A stretch of DNA of 64,000 nt from the NCBI RefSeq assembly GCF_016598615.1, contig NZ_CP066831.1:558001-622000 (forward strand). Reading direction: 5' to 3'. This document shows, one piece after another, positions 16,719 to 23,765 of this stretch (positions within the stretch are counted from its first letter, which is position 1; every line of letters begins with the position of its first letter). The notes beneath the pieces were generated by a model that was given only the letters and a program-made list of their open reading frames with translations, did no database searches and was not told the DNA's origin. The translations under genes were made by a program, and so were the position numbers. The DNA comes from Streptomyces liliifuscus. Lineage in GTDB: Bacteria; Actinomycetota; Actinomycetes; Streptomycetales; Streptomycetaceae.

Positions 16719-17957
16719 TCAGGCGGCCGTGATGACCAGGACCGCGTTCTGGCCGCCGAAGCCGAACGAGTTGCTCACCGCGACGTCCACCTTCTGCTCA
16801 CGTGGCGATCCGGCGACGATGTCCAACTCGATCTCGGCGTCCTGCCGTTCGAGGTTGGCGGTCGGGGGTACTCTGCCGTGCTCGACGGTCAGGACGGTCA
16901 GCACGGCTTCGATCGCGCCGGCCGCTCCCAGGGTGTGGCCGGTCACCCCCTTGGTGGATGTGACCGCGGCGCCTTCGCCGAGGAGTTTGCGCAGTGCTCC
17001 TGCCTCCGCCGCGTCGTTGAGCGGCGTCGAGGTGCCGTGCGCGTTGACATGGTCGACCTCGTCGGGCATGACCCCCGCTCCGGCCAAGGCCGTGCGCAGG
17101 GCTTGCAGGACACCGACGCCCGCCGGGTCCGGGGCGGTCATCTGGTAGGCGTCGGCGGAGGCTCCGTACCCGGCGATCCTGGCCCGGACCCGCGCCCGGC
17201 GGGCATGTGCGTCCGCCTCGCGTTCGAGGACGAGCATGCCGCTGCCCTCGCCGATGACGAACCCGTCGCGGTCCGCGTCGAACGGGCGGGACGCGGCGGA
17301 CGGTTCGTCGAGTCTCCTGGAGAGCGCGCCCATCTGGGCGAAGCCCGTCACCATGAGCGGGCTGACCCCGGCCTCGGCGCCACCGGCGACGACCAGGTCG
17401 CAGCTTCCGTCGCGCAGCAGCTGCAGGGCCGTGCCGATCGCCGTCGCGCCGGATGCGCAGGCCGTCGCCGTGACGAGATTCGGGCCCGTGGCGTGCAGGT
17501 CCATCGCCAGGTGTCCGGCGACCATGTTGGGCACCAGCATCGGGATCAGCAGGGCGGACACCGCTTCCGGCCCCTTCTCCAGCATCCGCCTGTGCTGGGT
17601 TTCCCATGTCGCCACACCGCCGAGGCCACATCCGACGACGACCCCGACGCGAGCGCCGTCCCAGTTCCGCGGATCCAGGCCGGCGTCGGCGACCGCCTCA
17701 CGTGCCGCGGTGATGCCGAGCTGGGTGAAGCGGTCGTGCGCCAGGGAGCTGCGCCTGCCCACGTGTTCGCGGGCCGAGAAGCCGGGCACGGTGCAGGAGA
17801 TGTCCACGGGAAGTCCGGCCAGCAGCGGGTTCCGGGCCGCCGTGGGCCGACCTTCGCACACGCCCTTCCAGGTGGCGTCCACTCCGATGCCGGCGGAAGT
17901 GACCAGACCGACACCGGTCACCGCGATGTCCGGCGACGGGGATACGGGCGTGGTCAT
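16719..17957 (-). CDS. redR: Beta-ketoacyl-ACP synthase II RedR (FabF-like)
   Basis: A 412-residue KAS II. The start at ATG 17957 (MTTPVSPSPDIAVTGVGLVT) overlaps the stop of the upstream redQ copy by ATGA. The catalytic Cys-His-His set is intact: TATACASGATAIG, NAHGTSTPLND and KGVTGHTLGAAG. With RedP and RedQ it elongates an acetyl starter toward the dodecanoyl chain used by RedL for 2-undecylpyrrole. Here it is transcribed leftward, on the opposite strand from redP. Confidence 0.92.
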   Translation of the reverse strand: MTTPVSPSPDIAVTGVGLVTSAGIGVDATWKGVCEGRPTAARNPLLAGLPVDISCTVPGFSAREHVGRRSSLAHDRFTQLGITAAREAVADAGLDPRNWDGARVGVVVGCGLGGVATWETQHRRMLEKGPEAVSALLIPMLVPNMVAGHLAMDLHATGPNLVTATACASGATAIGTALQLLRDGSCDLVVAGGAEAGVSPLMVTGFAQMGALSRRLDEPSAASRPFDADRDGFVIGEGSGMLVLEREADAHARRARVRARIAGYGASADAYQMTAPDPAGVGVLQALRTALAGAGVMPDEVDHVNAHGTSTPLNDAAEAGALRKLLGEGAAVTSTKGVTGHTLGAAGAIEAVLTVLTVEHGRVPPTANLERQDAEIELDIVAGSPREQKVDVAVSNSFGFGGQNAVLVITAA

Positions 17958-18202
17958 GCTGAGGCCTCGGCGGACGCGAGGCGCTCGATCAGGTCGGCGA
18001 CAGCCGTGATCGTGTCCCCGGGAGACGCGGCGTCGTCCCCGACGTCCACACCGAACTCGGACTGGATCACCAGGAGCAGTTCCACGAGGAACAGCGAGTC
18101 CATGTCGAGATCCTCGAACGTGGTGTCGGCGCTGATCTCCGCACGGTCCACCTCGAATCGGTCGACCAGAAGATCGACCAGCCTGCCGTACATCACGCTC
18201 AT
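17949..18202 (-). repeat. Left arm of 254-bp inverted repeat (redQ copy plus first bases of redR)
   Basis: This arm is the reverse complement of 19591-19844 with one mismatch (18038 against 19755, synonymous). It covers the whole ACP gene plus five bases after its stop, which here are part of the redR start ATGACCACG. Outside these limits the two copies diverge at once. The arms are 1388 bp apart and inverted, so homologous recombination between them would invert 18203-19590. Confidence 0.97.
17954..18202 (-). CDS. redQ: Acyl carrier protein RedQ, leftward copy
   Basis: An 82-residue ACP, identical in protein sequence to the rightward copy at 19591-19839. The phosphopantetheine serine is in DLDMDSLFLVELL. 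It is the first gene of the leftward operon, followed directly by redR (ATGA overlap), so it can carry the growing chain for RedR. The upstream GGAAGGGCAGG provides a ribosome binding site, although rather far from the ATG. The two gene copies differ at a single base (position 18038, GGG versus GGC for glycine). Confidence 0.95.
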   Translation of the reverse strand: MSVMYGRLVDLLVDRFEVDRAEISADTTFEDLDMDSLFLVELLLVIQSEFGVDVGDDAASPGDTITAVADLIERLASAEASA

Positions 18203-18310
18203 GAGACGCGCCCTGCCCTTCCTGCTGCATGACCTGGCTCGACGACAACGCACGGTCGAACGTGCGCCGATGTCCCGGCCGTTCGTCGACGTCGAGTGTG
18301 CGTGCTCGGA

Positions 18311-18350
18311 CTGACCGCTCACTGACCGATGACTGACGGCACGCTGACCG
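18311..18350 (-). promoter_or_regulatory. SARP operator array for the leftward operon (4 heptads, 11-bp period)
   Basis: Four copies of CTGACCG (one reads CTGACGG) begin at 18311, 18322, 18333 and 18344, with exactly 11 bp between starts. Read on the minus strand this is four CGGTCAG heptads with 4-bp spacers. That is the classical SARP tandem-repeat layout of one repeat per helical turn. The candidate -10, CACACT, lies 10 bp downstream. Confidence 0.8.
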
Positions 18351-18433
18351 GTCGAGGTGCCCGGATGCACGGGCAGCGGCACCGCGGAATCCGCGACGAG
18401 GGAGCCGCCGGGAGCCGCACCCACTCGTGTGCC

Positions 18434-18473
18434 GCGTCAGCCATCGGTCAGTGGCTGGTCAGTCATCGGTCAG
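18434..18473 (+). promoter_or_regulatory. SARP operator array for the rightward operon (4 heptads, 11-bp period)
   Basis: Four heptads GCGTCAG, CGGTCAG, TGGTCAG and CGGTCAG end at 18440, 18451, 18462 and 18473, an exact 11-bp period. The inner part is the perfect reverse complement of the left array over 17 bp (18321-18337 versus 18457-18473). A candidate -10, CAGACT, follows at 18484-18489, leaving redP (18566) with a leader of about 70 nt. Confidence 0.8.
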
Positions 18474-18565
18474 TGCCTCGGGCCAGACTCGGCCCGGACA
18501 TCACCTTTGGTCCACCGGGAGACGAGGAGCACCAGCGTGGTTGCACGTCGTCGGGACCATGTCCG

Positions 18566-19567
18566 ATGAGTCGGGCCGCCGTGTTGACCGGGGTCGGCAG
18601 CTGCCTGCCGCCCAGGGCCGTGTCCAACGACGAACTGGCCGCCGGACTCGGCAGTTCGGATGAGTGGATCCGGTCGCGCACAGGTATCGAGCAGCGGTAC
18701 TTCGCGGAGCAGGGGACGGCGACCTCCGATCTGGCCGTCGGGGCGGGCGAGAAGGCCCTGAAGAGCGCGGGGGTCTCCGCCGTGGACATGGTGCTCGTCG
18801 CCACCACCACGCCCGATCGCCCCTGTCCGGCGACCGCGCCGACGGTGGCCGCCCGGCTCGGGATGAGGGGGACCGCCGCCTACGACGTGTCCGCCGTCTG
18901 CACCGGGTTCGTCTATGGGCTGGCGACCGCGGCGGGGCTCATATCCGCCCGGGTCGCCGACCGGGTGCTGGTGATCGGCGCGGAGACGTTCTCCACCCTG
19001 CTCAATCCCGAGGACCGGTCCACCGCCGTGATCTTCGGAGACGGCGCCGGCGCCGTCGTACTGCGCTCGGGGGATCCGCGGGAACCCGGCGCGCTCGGCC
19101 CCTTCGACCTGGGGAGCGACGGAGCGGGCGAGGACCTGATCAGCGTGTCGGCGGGCGGCTCGCGCCAGCGCCTGTCCGGAGCGGATCCCGCCGCCGACGA
19201 CCGGTACTTCACGATGTCCGGCAAGGAGGTCTTCCGGCATGCGGTGCGACGGATGACCGGATCGGCCCGCACGGTCCTCGCGCGAGCGGACTGGGATGCG
19301 CAGGACATCGACCATCTGGTGAGTCATCAGGCCAACCTCCGGATCACCCATCACGTCGCCGACAGCCTCCGGATCCCCAGGGACCGCTGCGTCAGCAACA
19401 TCGCCGAGGTCGGTAACACGGCGGCCGCCTCCATCCCTCTCGCGCTCGACCAGGCACACGCGGAGGGCACGTTGCGTCCGGGTGGACGGCTGCTGCTCAC
19501 GGCGTTCGGAGGCGGGCTCACCTGGGGGTCGGCGGTACTGACGTGGCCGGAACTGGACCGTTTCTGA
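18566..19567 (+). CDS. redP: Beta-ketoacyl-ACP synthase III RedP (FabH-like)
   Basis: A 333-residue KAS III starting at ATG 18566 (MSRAAVLTGVGSCLPPRAVS). The catalytic triad is complete: C112 in SAVCTGFVYG, the histidine in VSHQANLRI and the asparagine in VGNTAAASIPLAL. RedP starts the dedicated fatty-acid pathway by condensing acetyl-CoA with malonyl-RedQ, supplying the dodecanoyl precursor of 2-undecylpyrrole. It is the first gene of the rightward operon and sits inside the segment bracketed by the two redQ copies, which makes it the only gene whose strand would change if that segment inverted. Confidence 0.93.
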   Translation: MSRAAVLTGVGSCLPPRAVSNDELAAGLGSSDEWIRSRTGIEQRYFAEQGTATSDLAVGAGEKALKSAGVSAVDMVLVATTTPDRPCPATAPTVAARLGMRGTAAYDVSAVCTGFVYGLATAAGLISARVADRVLVIGAETFSTLLNPEDRSTAVIFGDGAGAVVLRSGDPREPGALGPFDLGSDGAGEDLISVSAGGSRQRLSGADPAADDRYFTMSGKEVFRHAVRRMTGSARTVLARADWDAQDIDHLVSHQANLRITHHVADSLRIPRDRCVSNIAEVGNTAAASIPLALDQAHAEGTLRPGGRLLLTAFGGGLTWGSAVLTWPELDRF

Positions 19568-19590
19568 GCGCAGGGGAAGGAACGCACAGC

Positions 19591-19839
19591 ATGAGCGTGA
19601 TGTACGGCAGGCTGGTCGATCTTCTGGTCGACCGATTCGAGGTGGACCGTGCGGAGATCAGCGCCGACACCACGTTCGAGGATCTCGACATGGACTCGCT
19701 GTTCCTCGTGGAACTGCTCCTGGTGATCCAGTCCGAGTTCGGTGTGGACGTCGGCGACGACGCCGCGTCTCCCGGGGACACGATCACGGCTGTCGCCGAC
19801 CTGATCGAGCGCCTCGCGTCCGCCGAGGCCTCAGCATGA
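19591..19839 (+). CDS. redQ: Acyl carrier protein RedQ, rightward copy
   Basis: An 82-residue ACP with the phosphopantetheine serine in DLDMDSLFLVELL. It starts at ATG 19591 after a GGGGAAGG ribosome binding site, 23 bp behind redP. It encodes exactly the same protein as the leftward copy at 17954-18202. Directly after its stop codon comes ATGACCACG, the same nine bases that begin redR at the other copy, but the frame soon ends. Having one copy in each operon would keep ACP supply coupled to both redP and redR. Confidence 0.95.
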   Translation: MSVMYGRLVDLLVDRFEVDRAEISADTTFEDLDMDSLFLVELLLVIQSEFGVDVGDDAASPGDTITAVADLIERLASAEASA

Positions 19840-19844
19840 CCACG
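19591..19844 (+). repeat. Right arm of 254-bp inverted repeat (redQ copy)
   Basis: Inverted partner of 17949-18202, with the single mismatch at 19755. See the left arm for limits and consequences. Confidence 0.97.
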
Positions 19845-19886
19845 TCTGCCGCACGCACGGCCGCCATCGTCGCCACAGGGCCGTAG
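19836..19886 (+). pseudogene. Possible remnant of the redR start codon region
   Basis: Overlapping the redQ stop, an ATG opens a 16-codon frame, MTTSAARTAAIVATGP, ended by TAG. It aligns without gaps to the start of RedR (MTTPVSPSPDIAVTGV): M-T-T, the isoleucine and T-G coincide. The overlap of ATG with the redQ stop is the same as at the intact redQ-redR junction. I read it as a truncated, diverged ketosynthase start left from an ancestral redP-redQ-redR order. The stretch is short, so chance similarity is possible. Confidence 0.4.
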
Positions 19887-19912
19887 TCAGGCCGGAGTCA
19901 GGCCGGAGTCCG
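19884..19912 (+). promoter_or_regulatory. Weak third 11-bp repeat array upstream of redO
   Basis: Three GTCAG-like heptads (TAGTCAG, GAGTCAG and GAGTCCG) are separated by identical GCCG spacers, giving an 11-bp period. The core resembles the SARP heptads of the divergent promoter, but the last unit is degenerate. No convincing -10 fits before the redO start at 19936. It could be a secondary site or a chance tandem repeat. Confidence 0.35.
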
Positions 19913-19935
19913 CCGAAAACGAGCCGAGGACGACC

Positions 19936-20196
19936 ATGAGCACCCAGCAGTCGATCATCAACTACATCGCCGACGTCTGGCTCGACGGTGACGCGGACGG
20001 GCTCGACGCGCACGTCCCCATCGCCGATCTCAACATCATCGATTCGGCCGAGATCTTCGACCTCGTGCATTACCTGCAGAACGACTTCCGGATCACCGTT
20101 CCGCTGCGGGAGATCGCTCCTGCCAACTTCCGGACGGTGGACACGATCGCAGCACTCGTCGAACGGCTGCAGCGAGAGGGAGACAGCGTCCGATGA
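19936..20196 (+). CDS. redO: Peptidyl carrier protein RedO
   Basis: An 86-residue carrier protein with the attachment serine in LNIIDSAEIFDLVHYL. It starts at ATG 19936 (MSTQQSIINYIADVWLDGDA) after GAGCCGAGGA. RedO/PigG receives L-proline from RedM; RedW then oxidises the bound prolyl group to pyrrole-2-carbonyl. The stop overlaps the start of redN by 4 bp. Confidence 0.92.
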   Translation: MSTQQSIINYIADVWLDGDADGLDAHVPIADLNIIDSAEIFDLVHYLQNDFRITVPLREIAPANFRTVDTIAALVERLQREGDSVR

Positions 20197-22094
20197 CGCA
20201 CATCATGGGGAACCGGCAGGAGAACACCGGCATCCATCGGCAGGTTCTCGACATCATCGCCTCGCGGACGCTGTACGACGAGTCCTATCTCCTGCCCGAC
20301 AGCCACTTCGAGGCGGAGCTCGGCATCGACTCGGTCATCTTCGAGTCGATCCTGGCCTCGGTGAGGGAGCAGTTCTCCCTGGCGACGCAGCTGCCGCCCG
20401 GCATCGCCACGATCGGCGAGCTCGTCCGTGCGGTCGAGGAGGCACTCGGCCGGGGCGGCGACGCACCCTCGCCGACGGAGCCGGGCGTCGCCACGGCTTC
20501 CGAAGGGGACGATCCGCTCCTCGACGCAGTCGTCACCATGACCATGCGGCACACCCAGTACCAACGCGATCAACTGGCGCTTGACGCCGACTTCGAGAGC
20601 GAGCTCGGCATCGACTCCGTGCTCCTGGCCGCGATCGTGGCGGACTCGGCCCGGGAGCTCGGCCTTCCCAGCACTCTGGCAGGCACCGTCACCGCGGCGT
20701 CCGTGCGCGATCTCGTCACGGCACTGCGTCCGTTCCACGACGGCATGCAGCCTGGGGACCAGGGCTTTGGCGGCGACCGGCCACCCGGGGTCGGCGCGGT
20801 CGCGGACGAGTCAGCCGCGCAGTGGGACTCGGCCTGGGACGGCCGCTCGATGAAGGACTTCGTGGAGGAGCGCGACGGCGACCTGTTCGCCAAGGCCCGC
20901 AGCTTCGGCACGTACCTGCGACGGCGGGAGGCCGACCGGCTCTACTGGTACGGCATGCCCCTGCATTCCCGCTGCTCGAACCGGGCCGTCATCTTCGACG
21001 AAACAGAGGGCCGCACACGCGAGTTCCTCATGTTCGCGTCCAACAACTACCTCGGCCTCGCCAACCACCCCAAGGTGATCGAGGCCGTCTGCGACGCCAC
21101 GCGCCAGTACGGAGCCACGCACACCGGCTCCCGGTTCATCGGCGGGACCAACACGCTCCACAAGGAACTGGAGCGGCGTCTGGCGGCCTTCAAGCAGCGG
21201 CCGGCCTGCATCGTCTACCCCGGTGGATACTCCGCGAACGTCGGTGCGATCTCCGCCCTGGTCAAGAGCTACGACACCCTGGTGGTCGACAAGCTCAACC
21301 ACATGAGCATCGTGGACGGCGCCCGGCTCTCCGGTGGCACCCGCAAGATCTACCAGCACAACGACATGGCCGACCTGGAGCGCATCCTGAAGCGCTCCGA
21401 CGACACGTCGGGCGGCAAACTGATCGTCGCCGACGGCGTGTTCAGCATGCACGGCGACATCTGCGACCTTCCCGAGATCGTCCGCCTGGCGAAGGAGTAC
21501 GGCGCCCGGATCATGATCGACGACGCCCACTCCACGGGCGTGCTCGGCCGGCGGGGTTCCGGCACCGCCGAGCACTTCGGGCTCAAGGGCGAGGTCGACC
21601 TCGAACTCGGAACGATGAGCAAAGCCCTCGCGGGCATGGGCGGCTTCGTCGTCGGCGAGGAGGAGGTCGTCGAGTACCTCCGCTACTACTCGAACTCGTA
21701 CGTGTTCGCCGCGAACATCCCCGCGGGCGTTGCGGCCGGGCTGATCGCGTCGATCGACGTCATCGAGGCGGAACCCGAGCGGATCGCGGAACTGTGGTCC
21801 AACATCCGGCTCCTCCACAGCCAGTTGTCGGACGCCGGTTTCGACCTGGAGAACACTCGCAGCGCCATCCTCCCCATCGTCATCGGCGACGAGCGCAAGG
21901 CGATGGAGATGGGGCGCGCGGTACGCGCGAGGGGGCTCTTCTGCCAGACGGTCGTCTTCCCGGGCGTGCCGCTCGGCGACGCGCGACTGCGTGTCAGCGT
22001 CACCTCGGAACACACAAGGGACGATCTGGAGACCGCCGCGGGCATCTTCGTCGAGGCCGGCCGTGAGGTCGGTGTCCTGCCGTCGGCGGGGTGA
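20193..22094 (+). CDS. redN: RedN: ACP-ACP-alpha-oxoamine synthase
   Basis: A 633-residue protein. Two carrier domains lie in tandem, each with an ELGIDSV serine motif (residues ~45-52 and ~133-140), followed by a PLP-dependent alpha-oxoamine synthase domain (~235-625). The PLP lysine is in GTMSKALAGMGGF and the cofactor aspartate in MIDDAHSTGVLG. RedN/PigH carries malonyl for condensation with the pyrrolyl unit by RedX. It then condenses the product with serine, with decarboxylation and cyclisation, to give 4-hydroxy-2,2'-bipyrrole-5-methanol (HBM). It overlaps redO by 4 bp. Confidence 0.93.
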   Translation: MTHIMGNRQENTGIHRQVLDIIASRTLYDESYLLPDSHFEAELGIDSVIFESILASVREQFSLATQLPPGIATIGELVRAVEEALGRGGDAPSPTEPGVATASEGDDPLLDAVVTMTMRHTQYQRDQLALDADFESELGIDSVLLAAIVADSARELGLPSTLAGTVTAASVRDLVTALRPFHDGMQPGDQGFGGDRPPGVGAVADESAAQWDSAWDGRSMKDFVEERDGDLFAKARSFGTYLRRREADRLYWYGMPLHSRCSNRAVIFDETEGRTREFLMFASNNYLGLANHPKVIEAVCDATRQYGATHTGSRFIGGTNTLHKELERRLAAFKQRPACIVYPGGYSANVGAISALVKSYDTLVVDKLNHMSIVDGARLSGGTRKIYQHNDMADLERILKRSDDTSGGKLIVADGVFSMHGDICDLPEIVRLAKEYGARIMIDDAHSTGVLGRRGSGTAEHFGLKGEVDLELGTMSKALAGMGGFVVGEEEVVEYLRYYSNSYVFAANIPAGVAAGLIASIDVIEAEPERIAELWSNIRLLHSQLSDAGFDLENTRSAILPIVIGDERKAMEMGRAVRARGLFCQTVVFPGVPLGDARLRVSVTSEHTRDDLETAAGIFVEAGREVGVLPSAG

Positions 22095-22101
22095 GGCGAC
22101 A

Positions 22102-23754
22102 ATGACGGGAACAGCCATACCCCGGACGCCACACGAGGCCGACCTGTCGCTGATCCGGCTGCAACGGCCGCTCTCCCAGGAGCAGGCGGCCCGTCCGGCC
22201 CTCGTCGGCGCGTGGACCATTACCTACGGCCGGCTGGACGCGGAGGTCACCGCCATCGCCTCCGGTCTGCTGGGGCTGGGTGTGGCGATCGGTGACCGCG
22301 TGGCGGTCTGGATGGACAAGCAGCCGCTCTACGCCGAGGCGATTCTCGCGACGCTGCAGGCCGGTTGCGCCTACGTCCCGCTCGACGGAGGGCAACCGCC
22401 CGCGCGGGTGGAGAGCATCCTCGTGGACTGCGAACCCGTGGCGCTGTTCACCGACCGCCGTCACATGGAGCTGCTGGCGGACCGCGAACTGCCCGCTTCC
22501 CTGCGGACGATCGTCGTGTCCGACGGTGCCGACCAGGAACCGAACAGCGCCCTGGCCAAGGCCGACGGCAGGCCGACGGCACCTGTCCGGCCGTGGGCCG
22601 ACTTCGCCACCGGTGCGGCGGGACACGTCGGGCTCCCGCCCACGCCGGAACGGGACGATCTCGCCGCGATCCTCTACACCTCCGGGTCGACGGGCACTCC
22701 GAAGGGCGTGCGGATCTCCTATCGGAATCTGGCGAACTTCATCCGCTGGGCCCGCACCGAGCTGACCGTGGGCCCGCAGGACGTGTTCGCCAACCACGCC
22801 TCGTTCAACTTCGACCTGTCGACCTTCGACCTGTTCACTGCACTGTCGGTGGGCGCCCGCGTCTGGATCGTCGCCGACGACCAGGCCCGCGACGTGACGG
22901 CGCTCGCCACGGGCATCCGAGATCACGGAGTCACGGTGTGGTACTCCGTGCCCTCCGTGCTGAAACTCCTGACGGTCTCGGGAGCACTCACCGCCGACAC
23001 CGCGCGCACGCTGCGGTACGTCCTCTTCGCCGGCGAGGTCTTCCCCATCGGGCAATTGCGCTCCCTGGCCGGACTGCTGCCCGAAGGGACCGAGCTGTAC
23101 AACCTCTACGGCCCCACCGAGACCAACGTCTGCACCTACCACCGGGTCCGCCCGGCAGACCTGACGCGTGACGAACCCGTACCGATCGGCACTCCGCTAC
23201 CCGGTGTCCGCGTGTCCGTCGTCGACGGGGACGGACGCACGCTGGAGGGGCCCGAGGCATTCGGCGAGTTGATCGTGGAGGGGGACTGCGTCACTCCCGG
23301 CTACTGGCGACGGGAGTCACAATCGACCGCCGCCGGACACGGGAAGGGCCGCCACGCCACCGGGGACCTGGTGAGCTACGAGGGCGACAGCATCGTCTAC
23401 CGCGGGCGCAAGGACCGGATGGTCAAACTCTCCGGCTACCGCGTGGAGTTGGGCGAGATCGAAGCCGCGGCGCTGAGGCACGCGGACATCTCCTCCGTGG
23501 CCGTCGTGGTCGACACACAGGGCGCCGAACCCCGGATCGCCCTCTACTACACCCTCCGTACGGGTGCCCGCAGACCGAACCTCATCGAGATCAAGCGGCA
23601 CTGCGCCCAGCACCTGCCCCGGTACATGCTGCCGCACTCGGCCACCTGTCTCGAGGAGCTCCCGCACAACGCCAACGGCAAGACCGACTACCACCACCTG
23701 AGCAGCGGGCCGGCCGGTGCCGTCCGACGCTCACAGGCCCTGCCCGGCAAGTGA
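22102..23754 (+). CDS. redM: L-prolyl-AMP ligase RedM
   Basis: A 550-residue adenylation enzyme starting at ATG 22102 (MTGTAIPRTPHEADLSLIRL). Core motifs run in order: LYTSGSTGTPKGVRISYRNL (A3), YNLYGPTETNVCTYH (A5), ATGDLVSYEGDSIVYRGRKD (A7/A8) and NGKTDYHHL with the A10 lysine. There is no condensation or carrier domain, as expected of a stand-alone enzyme that activates L-proline and loads RedO. Its stop overlaps a GTG at the redL start (GTGA). Confidence 0.92.
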   Translation: MTGTAIPRTPHEADLSLIRLQRPLSQEQAARPALVGAWTITYGRLDAEVTAIASGLLGLGVAIGDRVAVWMDKQPLYAEAILATLQAGCAYVPLDGGQPPARVESILVDCEPVALFTDRRHMELLADRELPASLRTIVVSDGADQEPNSALAKADGRPTAPVRPWADFATGAAGHVGLPPTPERDDLAAILYTSGSTGTPKGVRISYRNLANFIRWARTELTVGPQDVFANHASFNFDLSTFDLFTALSVGARVWIVADDQARDVTALATGIRDHGVTVWYSVPSVLKLLTVSGALTADTARTLRYVLFAGEVFPIGQLRSLAGLLPEGTELYNLYGPTETNVCTYHRVRPADLTRDEPVPIGTPLPGVRVSVVDGDGRTLEGPEAFGELIVEGDCVTPGYWRRESQSTAAGHGKGRHATGDLVSYEGDSIVYRGRKDRMVKLSGYRVELGEIEAAALRHADISSVAVVVDTQGAEPRIALYYTLRTGARRPNLIEIKRHCAQHLPRYMLPHSATCLEELPHNANGKTDYHHLSSGPAGAVRRSQALPGK

Positions 23755-23765
23755 CGGAGACGCTC

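Larger units (their letters stand above)
18203..18565. promoter_or_regulatory. Divergent promoter region of the two main red operons
   Basis: This 363-bp region separates leftward redQ-R-S-T-U-V from rightward redP-Q-O-N-M-L. It contains two mirror-image heptad arrays, each followed at exactly 10 bp by a CANACT hexamer (CACACT on the minus strand at 18300-18295; CAGACT on the plus strand at 18484-18489). A SARP bound just upstream of an otherwise poor -10 element is the known activation geometry of this family. Predicted leaders are roughly 70-90 nt. Confidence 0.75.
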
